This document shows positions 48,676-57,916 of a stretch of DNA of 64,000 nucleotides, one piece after another. The notes under the pieces were generated by a model. That model searched no databases. It was not told the DNA's origin and saw only the letters and a program-made list of their open reading frames with translations. The translations under genes and the position numbers were made by a program. This stretch comes from Candidatus Streptomyces philanthi. GTDB lineage: Bacteria; Actinomycetota; Actinomycetes; Streptomycetales; Streptomycetaceae. Location of the stretch: assembly GCA_018114805.1 (NCBI GenBank), contig CP073042.1, positions 5,997,501 to 6,061,500 on the forward strand, in the 5' to 3' direction. Position 1 is the stretch's first letter. Every line of letters begins with the position of its first letter.

Positions 48676-49984
48676 ATGGCCCAGACCCGCGCGGCCCACT
48701 CACGCCTCGGCCGACTCGACCTCACCGCCGCCCTCGTGGCGCTCGCCGCGACCGTGTCCGCCCCGGGCGCCCACGCCGTCGCGCTCCCCTCGGTCGTCCC
48801 GGTCGCGGAGACCCCCGCGCTCCACGACGACGAGGCGGGCGGCAACGCCGACGCCGACGACCCGGCCATCTGGCGCGACGCCGCCGACCCTGACCGCAGC
48901 CTGGTCATCGCCACCGCGAAGGAGGGCGGGCTGCGCGTGTACGACCTGGACGCGCGCGAGGTGCAGTCCGTGCCGGCGCCCAAGCCGCCCGGTCCGGACG
49001 ACGCCCCCGGCCGGTTCAACAACGTCGACCTCGTGCATGGCCTGCGGCTGTCGGCCGGCCGCGCGGACCTGGCCGTCACCAGCGACTGGGGCAACGACCG
49101 ACTGCGGGTCTACCGCGTCGACCCGCGCCGCGCCGGTAACCCGCTGGTCGACGTCACCGACCCGAAGGCGCCGCCCGTCTTCTCCGCCTCCCAGCAGGAG
49201 ATCAACGAGCAGCGCACCGCCTACGGCCTCGCGACCTGGACCGACCCCGCCACCGGCCGCGGCTACGCGCTGGTCAGCCAGCGCGAGCGCACCCGCATCA
49301 GCCTCCTCGAACTGACCGCGAACCCCGACGGCACTGTCGGCTACCGCCCGGTGCGCACGCTCGACCTGCCGGCCAGCTTCCGGCTGCCGAACGGCACCGA
49401 CTGGTCCCCGTGCGCCGAGCCGGGCGAACTGCCACAGGTCGAGGGCATGGTCGTGGACCCGGCCAACGGCACGTTGTACGCCGGGCAGGAGGACGTCGGC
49501 ATCTGGCTGCTGCGCGCCGACCTGACCGGCACGCCGCACCTGGTGGACACGGTGCGCGAGTACGGCGTACCCGGCACGTACGACGAGGAGAGCGAGGAGT
49601 GTGTGGCCGGCGCCGACCCTGGTTACGGCGGCGAGTGCCTGGCGGCCGACGTCGAGGGCCTGACGCTGCTGCGTGAGGCGGACGGCGACGGCTACTTGTT
49701 GGCCTCCAGCCAGGGCGACGACACCTTCGCCGCCTACGACCGCGAACTGTCCGGCCGCAACCAGGTACGAGGGCGGTTTCCGCGTCGGCGCGGCCTCCGC
49801 CACGCTGGACGGTTCGCAGGAGTGCGACGGCGCGGCGGTGCTCAACGAACCGTTGGGCCGCCGGTTCCCGCACGGCCTGCTCGTCGTCCAGGACGGTCAC
49901 GACACGCCCGGCGCCACCGAACCTCCCTCCACCAACTTCAAGTTCGTGGACCTGGGCCGGGTGCTCGACGCGCTCGACGACTGA
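48676..49984 (+). pseudogene. Secreted 3-phytase (beta-propeller type), one-base insertion
   Basis: Signal peptide (LDLTAALVALAATVSAPGAHA) followed by the beta-propeller phytase fold: DADDPAIWRDAADPDRSLVIATAKEGGLRVYDLDG-like, FNNVDLVHGLRL, YGLATWTDP, QVEGMVVDPANGTLYAGQEDVGIW and DVEGLTLL. These Ca2+-dependent enzymes release phosphate from phytate. The frame breaks near 49765 at AACCAGGTACGAG; deleting one G gives NQYEGGFRVG and reading continues to TGA 49984 (FKFVDLGRVLDAL). ATG 48676 has AAAGGA upstream. It converges on the injection-system operon. Confidence 0.85.
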
Positions 49985-50103
49985 CCAACGGGCCACGGGC
50001 CGGACGCCGCCTCGCGAGGTGGGCCGGGCCGCCGCCACCGGTGAGTTGCCCGCGCGAGGCGGGCGGCCGACGCCCCCGGGTGGCGGGCCGGGCGCCGGCC
50101 CGG

Positions 50104-50910
50104 TCACGGGCGTCGGAAGAACTCCACCTCCGCCAAAGCGAGATGGCGCTCCCCGGCCCCGGTCAGCCCGGACGGGGAGGCGTGCGTGAGGCGGATGCTC
50201 GTCGCGTCGCTGACCCCGACGTGGAACGTCTGCGGCCCCGCCTTGTCGGTCAGGTCGAGCTTCCTGCGGGTGGTCTGACCGTCCTTCGCCACCACCTCCA
50301 TGTCCACGCGCAGGGCGCGCCCCTGACGGACGTACTCCTTCTGGGAGGCCGAGGCGCCGTTGGTGACGATCAGTTGCACCAGCCGGAACGGCTTGGCGAA
50401 GCCGTACGTCACGGTGGCGCCCGGCGCGGGCGCGCCCCAGTAGCGGTTGCGGAACCCGTCCGTCGTGTTGCCCGCCGGATGGCCCGCCACCTCGGCGGTC
50501 GCCGACGCGCGCGTCGGCGTCACCGCCTTGGGCTTCTTCAGCTTGTCGCGGGTGTCCTCGAAGAGGTGCCGTGCGGCGGGGAGCAGCAGGCAGCCGCCGA
50601 CGCACAGCGCCGCGACCACGGTGAGGATCACGAGCAGCCGTACCAGTCGGCCCGAACTCGCCCCGGTGCGACGGAGCAGCGGCCACAGGGTCCGCCACCA
50701 CGGCAGCGGGACCCGCGCGGCGACCGAGGTCAGCGGCGCCGCGCAGCGGCGGCAGAACCGGCGGTGCGGGGGGTTGGCCGCTCGGCAGGTGGGGCAGGGC
50801 ACGCCGGTCGTGGTGTCGTCCGTCGTGACCGGCCGCACGGTGGGGCGCGGTGCGACCGCCTTCGCGGGCTTGACCGGCCGGGGAGCGTCGTCCTGCGGTG
50901 GGGCGCTCAC
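50104..50910 (-). CDS. Zinc-ribbon membrane protein with galactose-binding-like C-terminus (CIS membrane-attachment candidate)
   Basis: A 268-residue bitopic protein. A Pro/Lys-rich start is followed by a zinc ribbon (CPTCRAANPPHRRFCRRC, about residues 42-59), a basic region, one transmembrane helix (LLVILTVVAALCVGGCLLL) and an outer domain with a discoidin/NADase-type beta-sandwich look (YWGAPAPGATVTYGFAKPFRLVQLIVTNGAS). It is the last gene of the injection-system operon; its GTG overlaps the previous stop (GTGA). The layout fits the CisA membrane protein reported to anchor Streptomyces injection systems to the plasma membrane; identity with CisA is my inference. It is intact. Confidence 0.65.
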   Translation of the reverse strand: MSAPPQDDAPRPVKPAKAVAPRPTVRPVTTDDTTTGVPCPTCRAANPPHRRFCRRCAAPLTSVAARVPLPWWRTLWPLLRRTGASSGRLVRLLVILTVVAALCVGGCLLLPAARHLFEDTRDKLKKPKAVTPTRASATAEVAGHPAGNTTDGFRNRYWGAPAPGATVTYGFAKPFRLVQLIVTNGASASQKEYVRQGRALRVDMEVVAKDGQTTRRKLDLTDKAGPQTFHVGVSDATSIRLTHASPSGLTGAGERHLALAEVEFFRRP

Positions 50911-51404
50911 CGGGCCGGGCCGGGTTCGGGCGCCGGGTCCGAGCGCGCCGCCGGTGCGGTGCGTGGGGCGTCCGAGTGTGCCGGGCCGGGCCGCGACGGC
51001 GCCGAGCCCCCCGGGGCGCCGCCGGCCGTGGCCGCTGGCGCCCCGGCGGGTCCGGTCTCCGGCGGCCTGGTGGCCGGTGCCTCGGGGGCTGACGCCTCGG
51101 GGACTGACGCCGAGCCGGTGGGCGTTGCGGGCTCCGATGCCGCAGCGGGCCGGGCGGCGGTGCTCGGGCCCGCGTTCGTGGTCGGGGCGCGGTGGTGGGG
51201 GCCGGGGGAGGCCGCGCCGTCCGCGCCCCCGGGGGCTTTGGCCGCTCGCCGGGGCGCCGCTTCGTCCGGCGCGCTCCCCGGGTCCGGCGCTCCCCGGGAG
51301 GCCGACCCCCGGGGCGTGGACCAGCCCAGGTAGCCGCCGCAGTTCCCGCAGAAGTCGTCGGTCTCCTCGTTGGCGGCCCCGCAGGCCGGACACGCGTGCG
51401 TCAC
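50907..51404 (-). CDS. Zinc-ribbon Pro/Ala-rich protein in the CIS operon
   Basis: A 165-residue protein with an N-terminal zinc ribbon (CPACGAANEETDDFCGNCGGYLG) and a long Pro/Ala/Gly-rich, probably disordered tail. It has no membrane segment. Its start (GTG 51404, with AAGGAGG upstream) overlaps the end of tail protein I (GTGA), and its own stop overlaps the membrane protein start (GTGA). The paired ribbons in two adjacent genes suggest the two proteins work together at the membrane side of the injection system; this is inference. Confidence 0.65.
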   Translation of the reverse strand: MTHACPACGAANEETDDFCGNCGGYLGWSTPRGSASRGAPDPGSAPDEAAPRRAAKAPGGADGAASPGPHHRAPTTNAGPSTAARPAAASEPATPTGSASVPEASAPEAPATRPPETGPAGAPAATAGGAPGGSAPSRPGPAHSDAPRTAPAARSDPAPEPGPAR

Positions 51405-51969
51405 GTTGATCCTCCTTCGTCCGACGGCGGCCCCGGCCAGGACCTCAACCCGGTACGCCGTGTGTACGGGTACCAGGGCCCGTACGATCTCGCGGACCTT
51501 TTCCCCCTGGACCGCCGCCCCCCCGGGGCCACACCCGGACCAGGATCTCGGCCTCCGGCGGCGGAGGCAGCGCGGAGCCCGCCGTACGTGACCAGACGGC
51601 CCCGCCGTCCCCCACGACGTCCGACCCCACCTCGAGCACCAGGCGCAGGGCCTCGGTCAGCCCGCGCCGCGTGCCGCGGCCGCGGTGCAGTTCCACGGCG
51701 CGCGTCGCGGCATCGCGGCGCAACGCGAGCGGCCAGTTCGCGTCGTCGATCCCGCCGACCCAGGACGCGAGCCAGCCCAGGAAGTCGGCCGGGGTGAGTC
51801 TCTGGTCGAAGTAGGCGTGCAGGTTGTCGAGGGTGGCGAAGACGGGGGCCAGGACGGTGTCGAGACCGGCGGTGAACCCCTGGGCCAGGTCGTCGTCAGT
51901 GTACAGGGCGGGCAGTTGTGCTCCGATGGGGTGCCGGCTGGGCAGGCCGGGCACGGCGGCGCGGGTCAT
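51401..51969 (-). pseudogene. CIS baseplate / phage tail protein I-like, frameshifted
   Basis: Tail protein I family text is clear: VPGLPSRHPIGAQLPALYTDDDLAQGFTAGLD, then FDQRLTPADFLGWLASWVG and RGTRRGLTEALRLVLE. From about 51510 the frame is lost; VREIVRALVPVHTAYRVEV is read in another frame and a further one-base change near 51430 would give VLPGPPSDEGGST and a TGA at 51403-51401, overlapping the next start as GTGA. It forms part of the wedge baseplate. The ATG at 51969 overlaps the baseplate-J stop (ATGA). Confidence 0.75.
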
Positions 51970-53926
51970 GCCGGGCCCTCCGGCGCGGCGGGGCCCACGA
52001 TCACCTGGTGCCGGTAGGAGAAGACGAGGGCGCCCCATCCGATGTCGATGCGGTCGACGGGCGCCCCGCGCCGCCCGGTGATCGGGTCCGCGGCGAACAT
52101 GCGGATCTCCTCCACGAGCGCGTCCCCCACGGCGCCCTGGAGCACGCCGAACACCTCGCCGTACTGCACGGGCCGGCCGAACGGCCAGCCGGCGCCGTCG
52201 GGCCCGCCGCGCAACGGGTTGAGGTAGCGGAACAGCGCGGCGAGCGCGGCGTCGCGCACCTGGTCGGGCTCCTCGCCGGCGCGCGCGGACAGCCGGGCCA
52301 CCACGGTGACGCCCTGGTAGACGGGGGGTTCGACGACCAGGCGGCTACCGATCAGACGCCGCTCGTCCAGTGCCCTGGTGACCGACGCGAGCACCTGGTC
52401 CGTCGGGATCAACTGCTCGAACCGGAGCCGGTCCCCCTCGTCGGCGACCGCGTCGGGCACCAACAGCACCCGGACCGCCCCCGGTGCGTCCGCCGCCGGC
52501 AGGCACCGGACGCGGCGCACGGAGGGGGCCGCCTGGCGGGCGATGATCTTGTGGTCCTCCGCCGTCACCGCCCGCCCCTGCGTCCGCAGCGCCTGCGGGG
52601 CGCGCAGCCGGGCGTTGACCACGCTCTCCCCGGCGACCCCGCCGCGCGCCGCCTCGCGGTTGTCGACCTGCGTCACGTACGGAACGGAGCCGCGCAGCAC
52701 GTTGATGGCCCCCCGGCGCACGTTGCCCTCCGGGCCGCCGCCGGTGCGGTAGCGGGCCACGCGCACGTGCGCGTCCTTGGGCGGTAAGGCGCCGTACGCG
52801 CGCAGCGTGCCGTCGCGCTCGCGCAGCACCGGGCCGAAGGCGAACTCACCGCGCGTGGCGTCCACGCGTACGTGTCGGTCCGTGGGCCCCAGCGGCCGAA
52901 GTCGTCGACCACCTCCCAGCGCTGCCAGCCGTCGGCGGTGGAGATCTCCACCACCGGGGGCGACCCGTCGAGCAGGACGGGCGGGCGGTCGAGGCGGAAG
53001 CTCTGTCCCGCGACCCCCTCCGAGATGCCGAGGGCCGCGTCGGTCACCGTCTCGGCGTGCTCCACCGTCATGGTGCCGCCGACGGTGAACACGGCCGCCT
53101 CGCGCACGGTGGGCGAGACCGAGTAGAAGGGCTGCCCGGGCTCGGGTTCCACGACCCGGCAGCGCAGCCACCCGCCCCGGGTGCCGCCGATCACCGAGGC
53201 GGTGTGCGCGGCCGGCACGTACACGATGACCTCACCCGGCCGGTTCAGGCCACCGGTGGTGTCGGTGCCGGTCTCGCAGCGCTGCCAGCGTCCGCCGTCC
53301 CACGCCTCCCACACCAGCGGAGGTTGGCGCGGGTCGACCCCGACGCCCTCAACGCGGCTGTCCAGCCGCACGGCGACCACACAGCGCGGGACGGCCGTCG
53401 GCAGACCGAACAGCAGCGCGTCGCCCGGCTCGGGCGCGGCCTGGAAGCAGGGCACGTCCCGCTCCTCGGCGAGCGCGCCGGTCAAGTCGGCCTGCTCGCC
53501 CGTGCGGGGCGCGCTCACCAGGCGCATCAACTCGCTCGGCACGATGCGGAGTTCGGACGTGGTGGCGAACACCACGGCCTCCTCCGTCTCGCCGGCCGCG
53601 GTCGTCACCTCGGTGCCGGCGGCGAGCACCACCGCCTCGGGCTGCGGCGCCGACAGCCAGAAGTCGACCTCGGCGCTCGCGGCTCCGGGCGGGAACAATC
53701 GGATGTCCAACAGGTTGAGGAAGGCCAGGTAGTCCTTCTCCGGCACCCGGTTCAGCCGGTAGAGCACCAGGTCCACGAGGTAGGCGAAGGTCTCGATCAA
53801 CGTGACGCCGGGGTCGGAGACGTTGTGGTCGGTCCACTCCGGCGCGCGCTGCTGGACGTACCGCTTGGCCTCGTCGACGAGCTGCTGGAAGCGCCGGTCG
53901 TCGAGGTCGGGGGAAGGCAGGGCCAT
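51966..53926 (-). pseudogene. CIS baseplate wedge protein (gpJ-like), one frameshift
   Basis: About 652 codons. N-terminus: FQQLVDEAKRYVQQRAPEWTDHNVSDPGVTLIETFAYLVDLVLYRLNRVPEKDYLAFLNLLDI, the standard opening of the large eCIS baseplate-J protein. Near 52890 one G is missing from TGGGG-CCC; restoring it gives GRWGPTDRHVRVDATRGEFAFG, and the rest (RAVTAEDHKIIARQAAPSVRR and so on) reads to TGA 51966. It forms the baseplate wedges that trigger sheath contraction. Its ATG once overlapped the gp25 stop as TGATG; a 32-base duplication lies immediately upstream. Confidence 0.82.
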
Positions 53927-54379
53927 CAGCTCGGGACCGTTTCCTCAGCACCCTCGTCGGACTCGGGACCGTTTCCTCAGCACCCTCGTCGGAGGGGATG
54001 GTGTAGAAGGGGAAGACCAGGTTGCGCCGGTCGTTGGTGTGCACACCGTGTAGCGCACGTCGATCTACAGGGTGCCCACCCGCACCGAGTCGAAGGCGAC
54101 GAGCACGTCGGTCACCGTGATCCGCGGCTCCCACCGCTCCAGCGCCTCCCGCACCTGTTGGGCGATCCGTCCGGCGGTGGCGCCGTCGCCGGGCGCGAAC
54201 ACATAGTCGTGGATGCCGCAGCCGAACTCGGGCCGCATCGGACGCTCGCCCGGCGCCGTGCCGAGCACGAGCCGGATGGCCTCCTCGATCTCCCGCTCCC
54301 GCTCCACCATGGCGATGCCCCCGGCGGGCCCGACCCGCAGCGGGAAGGCCCAGCCACGGCTGATGAACCTCTCGCTCAC
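53925..54379 (-). pseudogene. CIS baseplate gp25/GPW-like protein, TAG plus frameshift plus duplicated 3' end
   Basis: gp25 family: ISRGWAFPLRVGPAGGIAMVEREREIEEAIRLVLGTAPGERPMRPEFGCGIHDYVFAP is intact. TAG at 54067-54065 interrupts RVGTL-stop-IDVRYTV where the family has tyrosine. A one-base shift follows (HTNDRRNLVFPFYTIPSDEG in the next frame), and the last codons are duplicated by a 32-base tandem repeat. Without the repeat the gene would end EETVPS with TGA overlapping the next ATG. The GTG start overlaps the PAAR stop (GTGA). It links the spike hub to the sheath. Confidence 0.8.
53930..53993. repeat. Perfect 32-base tandem duplication at the gp25/baseplate-J junction
   Basis: Two identical 32-base units (53930-53961 and 53962-53993) lie at the 3' end of gp25. 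Because 32 is not a multiple of three, the repeat shifts gp25 past its natural stop. Removing one copy recreates a TGATG overlap between the two genes. Confidence 0.95.
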
Positions 54380-54696
54380 AGCGCCCCTCCGATCTGCACG
54401 TTCAGCGCGCCGGTGATGATCTGCGCGCCGCACGTGGTCCGGTCGCCCACCCGCGCGGCGGGCAGCCCGCCGATGAGCACCAGGCCGCCGGTGACGCCCC
54501 CGGGGCTGTGTGTGACCACGTTGCCCGGGCCGAGCGCCGCGTGCGGCAGGATCGGGCAGGCGTGCAGGCTGCCCACGACCGCGGCCGGTTGGCCGCCGAT
54601 CAGGACGCGGGCCACCGTGGCGGCGACCGGGGGCGGCGGGGTGGTGATCCGGCCACCGTGGACGGTGGCGTCGCCGGTGCGGGCTGCGGCGGGCAT
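54376..54696 (-). CDS. PAAR-domain spike tip protein
   Basis: A 106-residue complete PAAR-type protein: ARTGDATVHGGRITTPP, LIGGQPAAVVGSLHACPI, GPGNVVTHSPGGVTGGLVLIGGLPAARVGDRTTCGAQIITG. Repeated GGxPAAxxG elements and the H/C residues that hold the metal are typical. It sharpens the VgrG-like spike at the tip of the injection needle. It lies between the spike and gp25, overlapping gp25 (GTGA). Confidence 0.85.
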   Translation of the reverse strand: MPAAARTGDATVHGGRITTPPPPVAATVARVLIGGQPAAVVGSLHACPILPHAALGPGNVVTHSPGGVTGGLVLIGGLPAARVGDRTTCGAQIITGALNVQIGGAL

Positions 54697-54783
54697 GGGG
54701 TGCTCCTTGGGTCGAAGAGGCTGGGGGCGGGGGCCGGAGGCGGGGAGCGGGGGTCGGGGTCGGCAAGGGGCCTGGGCGCGGCC

Positions 54784-56602
54784 TCAGTTGATGCGGATGA
54801 GCTTCGCCTTGAGTACGCCTAGCAGGCCGCCGTCGACCGTGACCTGGGCCAGGCCGGACACGCCGACCCTGGCCCCGTCGATGGCGACGCCCGCGCTGCC
54901 GCTGATGTCCACCTGGCGGCCCTTGAGAGTCACGGTTCCCTGCCCGGCGTCCAACGTGATGCTCCGCCGGTCCAGGACGACGGAGGTCGCGGCCCTCCTG
55001 GGCCCCGCGTACACGGTGACCTCGATCCGGTCCCGGCGGTCGTCCATGCGCACCTCCAGGCGCTCGTCCCCGGTGACCAGGTGTAGCCCCGAGGGGCCGG
55101 GCACCTAGGCGTCCAGCGACTCCACGCGGTGTCTCGAACGCGAGCCGACAGAGCGCCGGTTGACCTTGCCGCTGACCTTGTCGATGAGGGGCACGTCGTA
55201 CGGTGACGGCTTGTCCACGCCGTTGTAGAGGCCGCCGATGACGTACGGGCTGTCCAGCAGCCCCTGCTCGAATCCCACCAGCACCTCGTCGTTGACCTCG
55301 GGGCTGACGACACCGCCGCCGCCCTTGCCGCCCCACTGGACGGTGCGCACCCAGTCGGAGACGTACGTGTTGTCGAGCCAGGGGAACTTGAGCCGCACCG
55401 CGCCGCGTTCGGACCGGTTCGGCTCGCGCACGTCCGTGACCACGCCGATGGCGAGCCCCGGCATGCGCGCCCCGCGGTCGGGCGCGTTGGCGCCGGTCAC
55501 CAGACCGTTCAGCGAGCGGTCCGGGCTGGCGCTGACCCACAGGGTGGTGCGGTACCCGCCGTGCGGCTCCAGGACGTGCTGCACCGCCGTGGCCGTGTAG
55601 CGGCCGGTGAACGCCTGCCCCACGTTGCCCAGCGTGATCGGCTTGCCTGCGCGCAGCTCTGGGTTCCCCTCGACCACCGCCTCCAGCTGCGCGAACCTCG
55701 CCGCGACCTGCTCCGCCGTCGCCCGCGCCACCGCCGTCGTCTCCGCCTGGGTGCGGTACGGGGTGTCCGTGACGGCCACCCGGGCGGCCTTGCCGAACTT
55801 CGCGGCGACGGTCGCCGGCTTCAGGCCGGGCGCCACTGCCCCGCTGACCACGGACGGCTGCTCGGCGACCAAAGGCTTCTTGGTGGCCGTGTTCCAGCCG
55901 CGGACCTGCACCCGGGCCGCCGAGTCGGCTGCCGAGAGCCCGGCCCGCAGCGCCAGCAGGTTGCTCCCGGACTGCAATACCAACGGGTTGTGCCCGGACG
56001 ACGTCGAGGGCGCGGGCGGCCTTCTCGGGTTGGGTGAACTGCAGGAGTCCCTTGTCGTCGACGCGCACGTGGGCGCCGCTCTCGCGCGCCAGGTACTGCA
56101 GGAACTCCCAGTCGGAGACGTTGGCCTGGGACAACTGCTGCTGGGTGATGGCCGGCGCCTGCACCGTGCCGCAGGCGAGCCCGGCCCCGGCCGCCACCTT
56201 GCGGACGATCGCCGCGGTCGTCATGTTCCGGTACGCCACCACCTTGCGACCCCGCTGGAGGCGGTGGGCCCTGGAGTAGGCGCGCAGGACGGTGAAGGCG
56301 CCGGTGCCGTCCTGGTCGAGTTCGAGGGCCGTGACCTCACCGCTGAACAGCAGTCGGCGCGCCTGGTTCTTCGCGGTCATCACCGACACCCGAAGGGGCG
56401 TGCCGATGGTGATGCCGTTGGCCGACAGGAACTCGTGCCGGTCGTCGCGGTAGGTGAGGATCGCCGTGTCGGGCAGGCCGACGTTCTCGTCGACGACGCA
56501 GCTCACCAACTGCGCGGCCCACGCCTGCGGCAGCTCGGCCGGCGCCTCGACGATGGGCTCGGCCGCGAACGCCCGGTCGCCGCTGGCCTTGGACGGGCTC
56601 AC
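54784..56602 (-). pseudogene. VgrG/gp5-gp27-like spike protein, frameshift plus TAG
   Basis: About 606 codons. The hub domain reads PIVEAPAELPQAWAAQLVSCVVDENVGLPDTAILTYRDD, and NVSDWEFLQYLARESGAHVRVDDKG is diagnostic of VgrG. Near 56030 one extra C shifts the frame; the true text is then NPRRPPAPSTSSGHNPLVLQSG with SNLLALRAG. The OB-fold follows (NRSERGAVRLKFPWLDNTYVSDWVR). TAG at 55107-55105 interrupts ESLDA-stop-VPGPSG, then the beta-helical C-terminus runs to 54784. The GTG start overlaps the LysM gene stop (GTGA). It is the central spike. Confidence 0.82.
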
Positions 56603-57324
56603 GACGCCTCCTCCTCGTCGGCGGCGCCCCGCACGGCCGGTACCACGACCTCGCTGCCGGGGACGAGGGCGATCGGGTCGTCGATGTCGTTGGCCTCCGC
56701 GATGACGCGCCAGACGGTCGCGTCGCCGTACTCGCGCCAGGCCAGCATCGCCAGGCTGTCGCCGGCCACCACGGTGTGCGTGCGGCGCGCGGTGCGCGCG
56801 CCCGAGGTGGGGTTCTGCCCCGTGGGCCCGACGCTCGCCTCTTCGATGGAGAGCCAACACGTGGCCCGCAGTGGTGTCCCGTCCATGTCGAAGAGCGTGT
56901 ACGACACCGACAGGTTCGACAGCACCCCGTCGAAGGAGGTGGAGCGCGCGGTACCCCACTCGAACCGCACCCACGGGCTTGCCGGCTTCTTGCGCCCCAG
57001 GCTGGTCGGGGTCGGCACGCACGCCTTCATGAGCGTCTCGACGGCCTGTTCCACCGAGTCGTCGTGGCGGGCGGTGGCGTCCAGGAACACGTCGAGGCTC
57101 AGCGTGCGCGGCCCGCTGCCGACGAACTCGGGCAGGGCGGACTCGCCCGCCATCCGCGAGGGCGTACGCCGCCACTCGGTGGTCTTGCCCAGTTGCAGCG
57201 TGGACGGGTTGAACTGGAGGTTGAGCCGCGCGATGACCCCGCCGGGCTTGGCCCCGACGGCGGTCGGCGGCTCCTTGAGCGTGAGCTGGGCCCTGGCCCG
57301 GCTGGCACGGACCGCTGGAGACAT
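56599..57324 (-). CDS. CIS baseplate protein with LysM domain (Afp7-like)
   Basis: A 241-residue complete protein. The N-terminal part (ARLNLQFNPSTLQLGKTTEWRR, then GPRTLSLDVFLDATA) is the gp53-like CIS tube-cap domain found before the spike genes; the C-terminal LysM domain reads HTVVAGDSLAMLAWREYGDATVWRVIAEANDIDDP. In related particles it connects the inner tube to the spike hub. ATG 57324 is preceded by a spacer of 78 bases after the second tube gene. It is translationally coupled to the spike gene. Confidence 0.82.
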   Translation of the reverse strand: MSPAVRASRARAQLTLKEPPTAVGAKPGGVIARLNLQFNPSTLQLGKTTEWRRTPSRMAGESALPEFVGSGPRTLSLDVFLDATARHDDSVEQAVETLMKACVPTPTSLGRKKPASPWVRFEWGTARSTSFDGVLSNLSVSYTLFDMDGTPLRATCWLSIEEASVGPTGQNPTSGARTARRTHTVVAGDSLAMLAWREYGDATVWRVIAEANDIDDPIALVPGSEVVVPAVRGAADEEEAS

Positions 57325-57402
57325 GCTGTGTATTCCTGTTTCGGGCGTCGGAGGGGTGGGTAGGCTCGCCGGCCCGTCGAGCGCGGCGCGGTGCCGGCGC
57401 CG

Positions 57403-57828
57403 TCAGCTCGGGGACAGGCCCTGGTGGGCGATCTCCAACGTCTCGACGGCCGGCTGCGAACTGCTCGGGTCGAAGGACGGGCCCTGCCAGCGCACGGGAA
57501 CGATGCCGAACACCTGCCAACTGATGATCTGGCTCAGGTCCGGCCGCAACGCCACGATCTCGCCGTCCTTGGCCTCGACCCGCCGCAGGGCCTCGTCCAG
57601 CCAGCGGCCGATCTTCGCCGTGTCGGCGGTGACGGGCTGGGTGAGGGTGATGTTGGACCAGGACACCCGGCCGGGCAGTTGCCAGGTGAAGCCGTTGTTG
57701 CTGCCCTCCGCGTAGCTCTCCATCTCGACCTCGGCGCCCATGCCCGAGCAGGTGTGGAAGGCGCCCAGGTCGCTGCCGCCGATGGCCAGGCGGAAGAAGA
57801 CGCTCGTCGCGAAGATGTTGTCCGTCAT
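57403..57828 (-). CDS. CIS tube-like protein 2 (T4 gp19 family)
   Basis: A 141-residue complete protein: FATSVFFRLAIGGSDLGAFHTCSGMGAEVEMESYAEGSNNGFTWQLPGRVSWSNITLTQPVT is the characteristic gp19-type tail tube text (conserved T-C-SG-x and the ITLxQPV strand). Differing from the main tube protein in length and charge, it is probably the tube initiator ring near the baseplate. It follows the Pro/Ala-rich gene by 88 bases. Confidence 0.85.
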   Translation of the reverse strand: MTDNIFATSVFFRLAIGGSDLGAFHTCSGMGAEVEMESYAEGSNNGFTWQLPGRVSWSNITLTQPVTADTAKIGRWLDEALRRVEAKDGEIVALRPDLSQIISWQVFGIVPVRWQGPSFDPSSSQPAVETLEIAHQGLSPS

Positions 57829-57916
57829 GCGTCCACCGGTCCCGTCGTTCGTTCCTCGTCCGTCGCGTGTCCCCCGTGGCCCCGCCCTCGGCGGCGGTGC
57901 CGACTGGGCCGTCTCC

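Noticed and set aside
48676..49984. Phytase as an effector of the injection system
   Set aside because: It has a normal Sec signal, its own ribosome site and opposite orientation; nothing links it to the particle beyond position.
50104..51404. One frameshifted zinc-ribbon protein instead of two genes
   Set aside because: The first frame ends in TGA exactly overlapping a GTG (GTGA) that opens the second frame, the same coupling seen throughout this operon, and each product has its own zinc ribbon.
54065..57520. A single 1151-codon open frame on the minus strand across the spike region
   Set aside because: It strings together pieces of several CIS genes in one frame because of indels; domain text of spike, PAAR and gp25 lies in different frames and clear start/stop overlaps separate them.
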